Shown here in pieces: positions 1 through 6,000 of a DNA stretch of 21,078 bases. Below the pieces are notes generated by a model, which was not told where the DNA came from, did no database searches, and was given only the letters and a program-made list of their open reading frames with translations. Position 1 is the stretch's first letter. Each line of letters begins with the position of its first letter. Both the position numbers and the translations under genes were made by a program. Origin of the DNA: JAJNPS01 sp031430315 (GTDB lineage: Bacteria > Pseudomonadota > Alphaproteobacteria > Rhodobacterales > Rhodobacteraceae); NCBI GenBank assembly GCA_031430315.1, contig JANPBI010000252.1:1-21078 (forward strand), given 5' to 3'.

Positions 1-41
1 GCCCGCCTTTGCCGAAACGCATGGACGAACAGAGGTTTTGA

Positions 42-698
42 ATGAATTCGATGATCCAACTCCTGGTCCTGGCGGGGGTCGCCGTGTTCCTGATCATCAA
101 ACTGCGATCAGTCCTTGGAACGCGCGACGGTTTCGAAAAACCGCCTTTGCCACTGGACGAGGTCCGCCCGCAGGTCCGCCGCGATTTTGAAGTGATTGAA
201 GGCGGCCCGGATCGCGACATCACGGACCACACGCCGGACGGAAGTGACGCCGCCAAGGCGCTTGCTGCAATGAAGCTGGCCGAGCCGGGATTTACCGTCG
301 GTCCGTTCCTGCAAGGTGCGAGGTCGGCCTACGAAATGATCCTTATGGCATTCGAGCGCGGCGAGTTGGACAAAATCCGCCCCTTTCTGTCGGATGACGT
401 CGAGGCAAGCTTTGGCGAAGCAATAGCGGCGCGCGAGCGCGATGGTTTGACGGTTGAGGCAAACTTTGTCGGCATCCGCGAACTGACGCTGAGCGACGCG
501 ACATTTGATCGTGAGACGTCAGAGGCCGAGATTTCCGTGCGCTTCGTCGGAGAGCTGACATCGGTTGTCCGAGACAAGTCGGGAACAGTTGTTGAAGGCA
601 GCCCGACCGCAGTTAAACGGCAAAAGGATGTCTGGACGTTCATGCGCAAGATGAATGCGAATGATCCGAACTGGCAGCTTGTGGCCACCAGGGACTGA
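42..698 (+). CDS. Tim44-like (TimA-type) inner-membrane protein
   Basis: This 218-residue protein has one N-terminal hydrophobic segment (about residues 4-20, LLVLAGVAVFLIIKL), a charged linker, and a C-terminal Tim44-like domain from about residue 80 (GPFLQGARSAYEMILMAF, then a beta-rich half ending WTFMRKM...DPNWQL). In alphaproteobacteria such proteins are anchored in the inner membrane with the domain in the cytoplasm. They are related to the mitochondrial import motor subunit Tim44, but their bacterial role is poorly defined. The ATG at 42 has an AGAGG ribosome site at 31-35. The stop codon overlaps the mltA start (TGATG at 696-700), so the two are probably co-translated. The family call is made from the sequence pattern, without a search. 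Only 41 bases lie upstream and I can assign nothing to them. Confidence 0.8.
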   Translation: MNSMIQLLVLAGVAVFLIIKLRSVLGTRDGFEKPPLPLDEVRPQVRRDFEVIEGGPDRDITDHTPDGSDAAKALAAMKLAEPGFTVGPFLQGARSAYEMILMAFERGELDKIRPFLSDDVEASFGEAIAARERDGLTVEANFVGIRELTLSDATFDRETSEAEISVRFVGELTSVVRDKSGTVVEGSPTAVKRQKDVWTFMRKMNANDPNWQLVATRD

Positions 699-1723
699 TG
701 TCTGGACTGGCGCAGGCCCTTGGCGTTGTGGCGATGATGGCGGCCTGTCAAGGCGAGGCGCAGGTTCTAGATTTTGCCGATCTGTCGGGTTGGGCGGTCG
801 ATGATCACCAGCACGCGTTGCGTAGCTTTTTGGATACTTGCGACCTTATCGAGGGTCCAGAATGGGGGCCGCTGTGCAAGCTTGCCCCTGCCGCTCTTGA
901 AGAAAGGGCGAGCGCCCGGCAGTTTTTTGAACTGTTCTTTCGACCTGTGATGATCGGCACGCCGCCTGCGTTGTTCACGGGCTATTACGAGCCGGAGCTT
1001 GCCGGATCACCGGTCCGGACGCCCCGCTTTGCCTATCCGATTTATCGCATGCCCCCGGAGCTGGTCCCTGGCGCGGTTTGGTACAGCCGGGCTGAGATTG
1101 AAGAACGCGGGCTTTTGCGGGGCCGGGGGCTTGAAATCGCCTGGCTGGACGACCCGGTCGAGGTCTATTTTCTGATGGTGCAGGGCTCTGGCCGCATCCG
1201 CCTTCCAGACGGATCCGTTATTCGCGTCGGCTATGCAGGCAAGAACGGACAACCCTATAGATCCATTGGACAGGAACTGATCCGTCGCGGGACCCATCGC
1301 ATGGAAGATGTATCTGCGCAGGAGATCAGAACCTGGGTCAAAGCCAATCCAGTGGCAGGTGCCGCTTTGCTAAGGGAGAACCCTTCGTTTATTTTCTTTC
1401 GTAAAATCAAAGATCTGACATCCGACAAAGGGCCAATAGGCGCGATGACGCGATCATTGACGCCCATGAGGTCGGTCGCGGTCGATCCCGCATGGACGCC
1501 CCTTGGCGCGCCGATCTGGGTTGAGAAAGCGGGCGCGGATCCCTGGCAAAGGCTTATGATCGCGCAAGATACGGGCGGTGCGATCACCGGGGCGCAACGG
1601 GCTGACATTTTCTATGGAACCGGCCCTGATGCTGGCGACGCGGCGGGCAAGATCCGTGACGGCGGACAGATGATTGTCCTTTTGCCGATCGAACTCGCCT
1701 ATGCCTTGGTGCCGGGAGGCTGA
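698..1723 (+). CDS. mltA: Membrane-bound lytic murein transglycosylase A
   Basis: This 341-residue protein is a peptidoglycan lytic transglycosylase, which cleaves the MurNAc-GlcNAc bond with formation of 1,6-anhydro-MurNAc in the periplasm. The MltA domain is visible from LFTGYYEPEL (about residue 94) through FLMVQGSGRI and GYAGKNGQPYRSIGQ. The C-terminal 3D domain shows QDTGGAITGAQRADIFYG, and D303 aligns with the catalytic Asp308 of E. coli MltA (mature numbering). The N-terminus is short and hydrophobic with a weak lipobox (AMMAAC, Cys17), so lipoprotein export is possible, but the lack of a positively charged N-region is odd. It overlaps the upstream Tim44-like gene by one base and is followed after 5 bases by the Smr gene, forming a three-gene operon. 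Confidence 0.93.
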   Translation: MSGLAQALGVVAMMAACQGEAQVLDFADLSGWAVDDHQHALRSFLDTCDLIEGPEWGPLCKLAPAALEERASARQFFELFFRPVMIGTPPALFTGYYEPELAGSPVRTPRFAYPIYRMPPELVPGAVWYSRAEIEERGLLRGRGLEIAWLDDPVEVYFLMVQGSGRIRLPDGSVIRVGYAGKNGQPYRSIGQELIRRGTHRMEDVSAQEIRTWVKANPVAGAALLRENPSFIFFRKIKDLTSDKGPIGAMTRSLTPMRSVAVDPAWTPLGAPIWVEKAGADPWQRLMIAQDTGGAITGAQRADIFYGTGPDAGDAAGKIRDGGQMIVLLPIELAYALVPGG

Positions 1724-1728
1724 ACTGC

Positions 1729-2313
1729 ATGTGGCGTATCCGCCGTCCGCTTGGCCATGATGAACGGTTGCTTTGGACAGAGGTAGCCAAGTCCATTCGA
1801 CCTTTGCATGGCAAAAGCCCTGATCCGGACAGCCTTCCCGACCCAGCCCCCATAGTCCAGACGCCGGTCCTGGCAAAACCACCGGTAAGGGTCGCCCCGT
1901 TCGAGATGTCGGCCCATGCCGCAAAGGAACCAAAGATCACGACGAGCTCCGCGAGCGACCCGGTCTTGCGGATGGATGCGCGAACCTATGCCAAGTTGCG
2001 CCGTGGCCGCCTTGTCCCCGAAGCGCGGATCGACCTGCACGGAATGACGGTTGCCGAGGCGCATTCTACCCTGATTGCGTTCCTGCTGCGCGCACAGGGG
2101 TCTGGCTTGCGGCTGGTTCTGGTGATCACCGGCAAGGGGAAGACCGGGTCCGACCTTGGAAACGGGTCGGGTCGGGGTGGTGTCCTGCGACAGCAGGTTC
2201 CGCACTGGTTGAGACTAAATCCGCTGGGCCCGCGCGTGTTGCAGGTGGCCGAGGCGCATCCGTCCCATGGCGGGTCCGGCGCGATTTACGTTTATTTGCG
2301 GCGACCAGGCTAG
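1729..2313 (+). CDS. Smr/MutS2-C-terminal domain protein
   Basis: This 194-residue protein has an unstructured, proline-rich N-terminal half and a C-terminal Smr domain. The domain is recognised by DLHGMT (residues 102-107), VLVITGKGK (130-138), the glycine-rich GNGSGRGGVLR, and the terminal HGGSGAIYVYL (180-190). Smr domains bind or nick nucleic acids; stand-alone alphaproteobacterial Smr proteins have no firmly assigned role. The start at 1729 has GGGAGG at 1714-1719, inside the end of mltA. The TAG stop at 2311-2313 overlaps the stop of the convergent dnaQ, so no intergenic terminator is possible here. Confidence 0.88.
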   Translation: MWRIRRPLGHDERLLWTEVAKSIRPLHGKSPDPDSLPDPAPIVQTPVLAKPPVRVAPFEMSAHAAKEPKITTSSASDPVLRMDARTYAKLRRGRLVPEARIDLHGMTVAEAHSTLIAFLLRAQGSGLRLVLVITGKGKTGSDLGNGSGRGGVLRQQVPHWLRLNPLGPRVLQVAEAHPSHGGSGAIYVYLRRPG

Positions 2314-3005
2314 CCGCGTAGCCGCCAGATCGCGCTTTCGCCCAATGATGCGACAAAGGCGTCATGTGCGTTGCGTTCGCTGTTCTGCAGTCTGGACGGC
2401 AAAGGGATGGCGCGCGCACGTGGTCGCCATGTCTCGGGGCTATCGATGGACACTCCCGGTTCCCGGACCCGTTCTGCCAAGCTGAGGCCTGGCTGGCGGC
2501 CCCCGATCAGTTCAAGATAGACCTCGGCCAGAATTTCGCTGTCAAGCAGGGCGCCGTGCTTTTCTCGCATGGAATTGTCGACACCAAAGCGGCGGCACAA
2601 AGCATCAAGCGACGCCGGTGAACCGGGATATTTCTGCCGCGCGATCAACAAGGTGTCGGTGGCTTGCCCGGCAGGTATGGTGGCAAGACCCGCCCGCGCC
2701 AATTCAAAGTTCAGAAACTTCATGTCAAAGCTGGCATTGTGGATGACCAGCTGTGCCGGTCCGATGAAATCCAGAAATCCTTGACCAATGGCGGAGAAAA
2801 CCGGCTTGTCGCGCAATTGTTCATCGCCGATGCCGTGCACATCGAACGCCTCTTTGGGCATGGTGCGTTCGGGGTTGATGTATTGGTGGAAGGTCCGGCC
2901 AGTCGGCAAGTGATTGAACAACTCGACTGCACCGATCTCGACGATGCGGTGGCCTTCGGTCGGTTCAAACCCTGTGGTTTCGGTGTCGAGGACAATTTCA
3001 CGCAT
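2310..3005 (-). CDS. dnaQ: DNA polymerase III epsilon subunit (3'-5' proofreading exonuclease)
   Basis: This 231-residue DEDDh exonuclease removes mismatched 3' nucleotides in the Pol III core. Exo I is VLDTETTGF (D7, E9), Exo II is HNASFDMKFL (D94) and Exo III is HGALLDSE (H150, D155), so all five catalytic residues are present. The frame is open for nine more codons upstream (to 3032). I chose MREIVLDTET at 3005 because homologues begin right before the first beta strand, and because this ATG overlaps the coaE stop by eight bases (ATGCGTGA) with an AAGG about eight bases upstream. It is the last gene of the leftward maf-aroE-coaE-dnaQ operon. Its stop overlaps that of the convergent Smr gene. 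Confidence 0.94.
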   Translation of the reverse strand: MREIVLDTETTGFEPTEGHRIVEIGAVELFNHLPTGRTFHQYINPERTMPKEAFDVHGIGDEQLRDKPVFSAIGQGFLDFIGPAQLVIHNASFDMKFLNFELARAGLATIPAGQATDTLLIARQKYPGSPASLDALCRRFGVDNSMREKHGALLDSEILAEVYLELIGGRQPGLSLAERVREPGVSIDSPETWRPRARAIPLPSRLQNSERNAHDAFVASLGESAIWRLRG

Positions 3006-3591
3006 GGGCAAGGCCTTGTTGGATTTCGGCAAGGATTTGGGTCACGCACTGCCGCGCAGTATCCAGTGCGGTCGTCTCGATGATCCAGGTGGCTCGCGCG
3101 CGTTTTTCGGCATCCGGCATCTGGCGGCCAAGGATTAGCTGCAATTCGTCTTCGGTCATGCCGCGTGCCAGGACCCGGCGGCGCTGGACATCGGCGGGGG
3201 CGGACACCACGACAACACCGTCACAGACGGCATCTGCACCGGTTTCGTACAAAAGCGGGATATCAAGCACGATGATCTGCGACGTGCTTTTGGCAATGAA
3301 GGCGGCTCGGTCAGCTGCGACAAGTGGATGGACGATCGCATTGAGACGATCCATCACATTGGAATCGAGGTTGATCAGCCCGCGTAGATGTTCCCGCGAA
3401 ACGCTGCCATCAGGCAACATGGCCTGCGGAAATTCTTGGGCAACGGCATGGGCTGCGGCCTGCCCCGGGGCATAAAGCCTATGGACTGTGGCATCCGCGC
3501 TCCAGACGGGGACCCCTTCGTCGGCAAACATTGCAGCCGTCGTGGTTTTGCCCATGCCGATAGAGCCGGTCAAGCCAAGCCGGTAGGTCAT
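2998..3591 (-). CDS. coaE: Dephospho-CoA kinase
   Basis: This 197-residue P-loop kinase phosphorylates the 3'-hydroxyl of the ribose of dephospho-CoA, the last step of coenzyme A synthesis in the cytoplasm. The Walker A motif is GSIGMGKT (residues 9-16), followed by the substrate-site Asp in SADATVHRLY (D33) and by VLDIPLLYETG in the middle of the protein. The lid region carries RRRVLARGMTEDE. Length is normal for the family. The start codon overlaps the aroE stop (ATGA, 3588-3591) and the end overlaps dnaQ, so expression is probably coupled within the operon. Confidence 0.95.
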   Translation of the reverse strand: MTYRLGLTGSIGMGKTTTAAMFADEGVPVWSADATVHRLYAPGQAAAHAVAQEFPQAMLPDGSVSREHLRGLINLDSNVMDRLNAIVHPLVAADRAAFIAKSTSQIIVLDIPLLYETGADAVCDGVVVVSAPADVQRRRVLARGMTEDELQLILGRQMPDAEKRARATWIIETTALDTARQCVTQILAEIQQGLAHA

Positions 3592-4427
3592 GGAGACAGA
3601 ACCGCCTTGCGGGTCGCGTCGTCGACCTCCGGCCGGACGCCAAACCAGCGCTCGAACCCCGGGGCGGCCTGGTGCAGTAACATGCCCAAACCATCGACGA
3701 TGGTGCTGCCGACGGCTTCTGCTTCGATCAGGAATTGGGTCTTGAGTGGTGCATAGACCAGATCATTGACGACAGCGTGCGGATGCAGCGCATCAAGCGG
3801 CACCCGAAACTCCGGCTTGCCGGTCATACCAAGCGATGTCGTATTGACCACTGTCATGGCTCCGTCGAGCATGTTTCCGGCTTGAACCCAGTCATGCACC
3901 ACCACTTTGGCGCCAAAATCTGACCGTAGCGCCTCGGCCCTTGGCCGGGTGCGGTTGGCGATCCGGACTTCCGGCACGCCGACCTCGATCAATGCGGCGA
4001 CGACGGCCCTGGCTGCACCGCCCGCCCCGAAGACGGCCGCAGGTCCGACCGAGGGTCGCCAACCGGGTGCCTGCTGACGCATGTTGGCGACAAAGCCTGA
4101 TCCGTCGGTATTGTCGGCGTGGATTCGGCCATCCTTCCGGAAAATCAAGGTGTTCGCTGCCCCGATGAGGGCCGCGCGGTCTGTGACGATATCGGCAAGC
4201 GAAAGCACTGCCTCTTTGTGCGGCAATGTCACGTTGAGGCCCACAAAGCCCAGCTTGGGCAAAGTCCGCAGCACCTCTTTGAGGTCGGCCTGCGCGATCT
4301 CCATGGGAATATAGTGCCCGCGCAATCCGTATCGACGCAGCCAATACCCATGTAGCGTTGGCGACCGGCTGTGCCCGATCGGCGCGCCGATCACGCCAGC
4401 CAGGGGAATGCGGTTGCTGTCGGTCAT
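3588..4427 (-). CDS. aroE: Shikimate dehydrogenase (NADP+)
   Basis: This 279-residue enzyme reduces 3-dehydroshikimate to shikimate with NADPH in aromatic amino-acid synthesis. The shikimate-binding residues S20 and S22 (GHSRSP), K71 (NVTLPHK), N92 (AANTL) and D108 (DNTDGSG) match the E. coli set. The nucleotide site shows GAGGAARA (134-141) and NRT (158-160), and the C-terminus has DGLGMLLHQA. The frame is open for 51 further codons upstream, but those lie inside maf in another frame and look unlike AroE. The ATG at 4427 overlaps the maf stop as ATGA, which fixes the start. Confidence 0.95.
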   Translation of the reverse strand: MTDSNRIPLAGVIGAPIGHSRSPTLHGYWLRRYGLRGHYIPMEIAQADLKEVLRTLPKLGFVGLNVTLPHKEAVLSLADIVTDRAALIGAANTLIFRKDGRIHADNTDGSGFVANMRQQAPGWRPSVGPAAVFGAGGAARAVVAALIEVGVPEVRIANRTRPRAEALRSDFGAKVVVHDWVQAGNMLDGAMTVVNTTSLGMTGKPEFRVPLDALHPHAVVNDLVYAPLKTQFLIEAEAVGSTIVDGLGMLLHQAAPGFERWFGVRPEVDDATRKAVLSP

Positions 4428-5020
4428 GTGGTGATAAATCCTCGGTCGGAAAGATAGCCGAGGACCGGGATAATGGGCAGACCGAGAATTGTAAAATGGT
4501 CCCCGGAGATGGCCGAGAACAGGCGGGCCCCTTCGCCTTCGATATGATAAGCACCAACTGAACCGGCGACATCCGGCCAATTCCGGTCGAGATAGGCGTC
4601 GAGATAGGCGTCAGAGAAGTTGCGCATGGTCAGCCGCGCCTCGCCCATAGTCCGCCAGATCGGCTGTTGTCGGTGGTAAATAACGGCGGCGGCCCACAGG
4701 GTATGGGTTTTGCCGCGAAGCGACGTCAGCTGTGCACGAGCAGCATGATGGGTTTCCGTCTTGCACAGCACGGCCCCCTCGAACTCGAGGATCTGGTCCG
4801 AACCAAGGACAACGGCACCGGGATGGCGATCGGCAGCTTTTCGCGCCTTCATCTCTGCAAGGGCATCGGCCATGTCACGCGGTGAAGCCCCGTCATGCGC
4901 CAGAGCCTGGCGCAAGCCGTCTTCGTCAAGCCTGGATGGAGACAGCGTGATCTGCACACCCGCTGCCACCAGCATTCGCCGCCGCGCCTCTGATGCGGAA
5001 GCAAGGATCAGGTCGACCAT
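4424..5020 (-). CDS. maf: Maf-family nucleotide pyrophosphatase (YceF-like)
   Basis: This 198-residue Maf protein hydrolyses non-canonical nucleoside triphosphates to monophosphates. The start LILASASEARRRMLVAAGV is the classic Maf opening. The motif GSDQILEF (residues 73-80, catalytic-type D75) resembles the YceF m7GTP-pyrophosphatase branch (GSDQ) rather than the dTTP/UTP branch, so that specificity is my inference. SVGAYHIEGEGARLFSAI and GDHFTILGLP close the fold. The frame stays open to 5161, but I take the ATG at 5020, preceded on its strand by AAGGGG. It is the first gene of the leftward operon, and its promoter must lie inside the putative origin region. Confidence 0.92.
   Translation of the reverse strand: MVDLILASASEARRRMLVAAGVQITLSPSRLDEDGLRQALAHDGASPRDMADALAEMKARKAADRHPGAVVLGSDQILEFEGAVLCKTETHHAARAQLTSLRGKTHTLWAAAVIYHRQQPIWRTMGEARLTMRNFSDAYLDAYLDRNWPDVAGSVGAYHIEGEGARLFSAISGDHFTILGLPIIPVLGYLSDRGFITT
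4587..4610. repeat. Tandem 12-bp duplication inside maf
   Basis: Two perfect consecutive copies of TCGAGATAGGCG lie within maf and encode the repeated residues YLDAYLD. The repeat is in frame and the protein remains colinear with the family, where a YLD-x-YL pattern is common. It may therefore be fixed by the protein sequence rather than be a recent slippage. Confidence 0.85.
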
Positions 5021-5030
5021 GGGGTCCCCT

Positions 5031-5039
5031 TGTGGAAAA
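5031..5039 (-). promoter_or_regulatory. DnaA box candidate 1
   Basis: TGTGGAAAA is the reverse complement of TTTTCCACA, one mismatch from the consensus TTATCCACA. It lies 11 bases upstream of the maf start codon, so DnaA bound here could also affect maf expression. Confidence 0.5.
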
Positions 5040-5187
5040 GCCTGCTTTGTTCTCTGGGAGAGAAGGTTAGCAGAGCGGTTGATGAAGCGGAATGTAGGGA
5101 TTTCCGGTAACGCGACGCGAGCACGGCGGAAGATACCCCCTTGTCGATAGGTGACGGACAACGCTGAGGGAAACCCATGGGGAACTG

Positions 5188-5196
5188 CGTGGAAAA
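5188..5196 (-). promoter_or_regulatory. Weak DnaA box candidate 2
   Basis: CGTGGAAAA has two mismatches to TGTGGATAA. Its support comes from belonging to an 18-base sequence repeated around box 1, and from lying seven bases from the stronger box 3. Confidence 0.35.
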
Positions 5197-5202
5197 ACCT
5201 GC

Positions 5203-5211
5203 TGTGGGTAA
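5203..5211 (-). promoter_or_regulatory. DnaA box candidate 3
   Basis: TGTGGGTAA is one mismatch from TGTGGATAA. It lies about 20 bases before the AT-rich patch at 5231-5263, an arrangement suited to duplex opening next to a DnaA box. Confidence 0.5.
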
Positions 5212-5241
5212 GACTTTCTTGCCATCCTCCTCTATAAGATA

Positions 5242-5256
5242 TTGATTATAAATCAA
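5242..5256. promoter_or_regulatory. AT-rich palindrome in the possible unwinding region
   Basis: TTGATTATAAATCAA is a perfect inverted repeat of six bases around a three-base centre. It sits in the most AT-rich part of the gap (about 5231-5263), between the DnaA box candidates. It could be part of the duplex unwinding element or an operator for the maf or hemJ promoter. Confidence 0.45.
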
Positions 5257-5351
5257 AAAGAATACGTCTGGGACATCGCCGAAAACCATCCTCGGACTTT
5301 TCCCCGGCTCGCTGGCTGTAGAGAAATCTGTTGACAGCTTGGTCAATCCGG

Positions 5352-5360
5352 TTTTCCACA
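5352..5360 (+). promoter_or_regulatory. DnaA box candidate 4
   Basis: TTTTCCACA differs from TTATCCACA at one position. Its orientation is opposite to candidates 1-3, so the boxes flank the AT-rich patch facing each other across it. Confidence 0.5.
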
Positions 5361-5381
5361 GGCCCTACATCATCATCCTTT

Positions 5382-5400
5382 TAAAGACTCTGACTCTTTA
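5382..5400. promoter_or_regulatory. 19-bp palindrome with two GANTC sites upstream of hemJ
   Basis: TAAAGACTCTGACTCTTTA is symmetric around position 5391 with a single mismatched pair. It contains two GACTC sequences (5386-5390, 5392-5396), both matching the GANTC target of the alphaproteobacterial cell-cycle methylase CcrM. I see no other GANTC site in the 5021-5425 gap. It ends 25 bases before the hemJ start and could act as a methylation-sensitive operator or origin element. Confidence 0.5.
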
Positions 5401-5425
5401 GAAGATAGAACAACGGCAGGGCAGT

Positions 5426-5875
5426 GTGGGCGGTTTTCTTTCAGACTACTATCTATGGGTGAAGTCGCTGCATGTGATTGCCGCGATCGCCTGGATGGCG
5501 GGATTATTTTATCTGCCGCGACTTTTTGTGTATCACGCGGAAGAGGTCGAGGCGGCGTCAAAGACCGATGCGATGTTCCAGGTGATGGAGCGGCGACTGT
5601 TGAAAGCCATCATGAACCCGGCGATGATCGCCACTTGGGTATTTGGAATTTTGTTGGTGTCGACTCCGGGAATTGTTGACTGGTCCGACATTTGGCCGTG
5701 GGTCAAGACGGTCTCTGTTATTGGGATGACGGCCTTTCACATGTGGCTTGGCGGTGAGAGGAAAAAATTTATTAATATAAACAATGTATTAACAGGCAGG
5801 CAGTACCGCATGATGAACGAAGTTCCGACCGTTCTGATGATCGCGATCGTCATTTCCGTGATTGTCAAATTCTGA
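5426..5875 (+). CDS. hemJ: Protoporphyrinogen oxidase HemJ
   Basis: This 149-residue integral membrane protein oxidises protoporphyrinogen IX to protoporphyrin IX, the penultimate step of haem synthesis. Four hydrophobic segments are visible (about residues 8-30, 63-82, 92-108 and 131-148). Family landmarks are LHVIAAIAWMAGLFYLPRLF with H16, the following H37, MNPAMIATW, HMWL (H105), and YRMMNEVPT near the end. The start is a GTG with only a modest upstream GGCAGGG; no ATG start is available before the conserved N-terminus. A short stretch (5762-5793) is strikingly AT-rich with rare codons. It is the first rightward gene after the putative origin, followed by rho after 125 bases. Confidence 0.92.
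   Translation: MGGFLSDYYLWVKSLHVIAAIAWMAGLFYLPRLFVYHAEEVEAASKTDAMFQVMERRLLKAIMNPAMIATWVFGILLVSTPGIVDWSDIWPWVKTVSVIGMTAFHMWLGGERKKFININNVLTGRQYRMMNEVPTVLMIAIVISVIVKF
5762..5793. other. AT-rich island with inverted repeat inside hemJ
   Basis: Only 3 of 32 bases are G or C, within an otherwise GC-rich gene. The segment encodes KFININNVL using ATA, TTA and GTA codons that are uncommon in the neighbouring genes. It contains the perfect inverted repeat TTAATA-N9-TATTAA (5772-5792). Confidence 0.75.
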
Positions 5876-6000
5876 GGAGTTGACTTTCGCGAGCTCTCGT
5901 CTTAGCCAAAGCGCGGCGCCGCCGTTCGGCAAGCGCGTTTCCCGATCCACATTCTTGACACCGCCGATCGTTTCGGGTCGCGGCATGGGACGACAATCGC
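5876..6000 (+). promoter_or_regulatory. rho leader region
   Basis: These 125 bases between hemJ and rho hold no recognisable gene. TTGACT (5880-5885) and TTGACA (about 5955-5960) resemble -35 elements, but neither has a good -10 at the right distance. A tiny open frame of eight codons (ATG at 5985, stop at 6009-6011) overlaps the rho start out of frame. The only purine-rich ribosome-site candidate for rho is GGGA at 5987-5990. In many bacteria rho is autoregulated through its leader; that is possible here but not shown. Confidence 0.35.

Larger units (their letters stand above)
5021..5425. other. Putative chromosomal replication origin (oriC), non-coding
   Basis: This is the only long gap without a credible gene. 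It separates the divergent maf and hemJ operons. It contains three DnaA boxes with one mismatch to TTATCCACA (5031-5039, 5203-5211, 5352-5360) and one with two mismatches (5188-5196). It also holds an AT-rich patch (about 5231-5263) and two palindromes. Most genes on both sides point away from it, and parAB with parS sites lies within 6 kb. Alphaproteobacterial origins are often near hem and maf genes. ORFs crossing the gap show no family resemblance. The assignment is inferred from these signals together, and exact limits are unknown. Confidence 0.65.

Noticed and set aside
3388..3756. Various long open frames antisense to coaE, aroE, dnaQ, the repeat protein and others
   Set aside because: They arise from the GC-rich codon pattern of the real genes on the other strand and show no family motifs or ribosome sites.
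4428..4580. N-terminal extension of AroE
   Set aside because: The extra 51 codons lie within maf in a different frame and do not resemble AroE; the ATGA overlap at 4424-4427 gives a better start.
4587..4610. Recent slippage duplication altering Maf
   Set aside because: The tandem 12-base repeat is in frame and the resulting YLDAYLD pattern resembles that of other Maf proteins, so it is probably ancestral.
5242..5256. FNR/FnrL binding site
   Set aside because: The consensus is TTGAT-N4-ATCAA; here the half-sites are separated by five bases, which puts them out of register.
5008..5346. A 112-residue leftward open frame across the maf-hemJ gap
   Set aside because: It overlaps the maf start in another frame, matches no family I recognise, and spans the DnaA boxes and AT-rich patch; it looks like chance coding.
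5331..5359. Sigma-70 promoter for hemJ starting at TTGACA
   Set aside because: TTGACA is perfect, but the hexamer 17 bases downstream (TTCCAC) bears no resemblance to a -10 element.
5382..5400. CtrA binding site
   Set aside because: The full CtrA pattern TTAA-N7-TTAA is absent; only one TTAA half is present near this palindrome.
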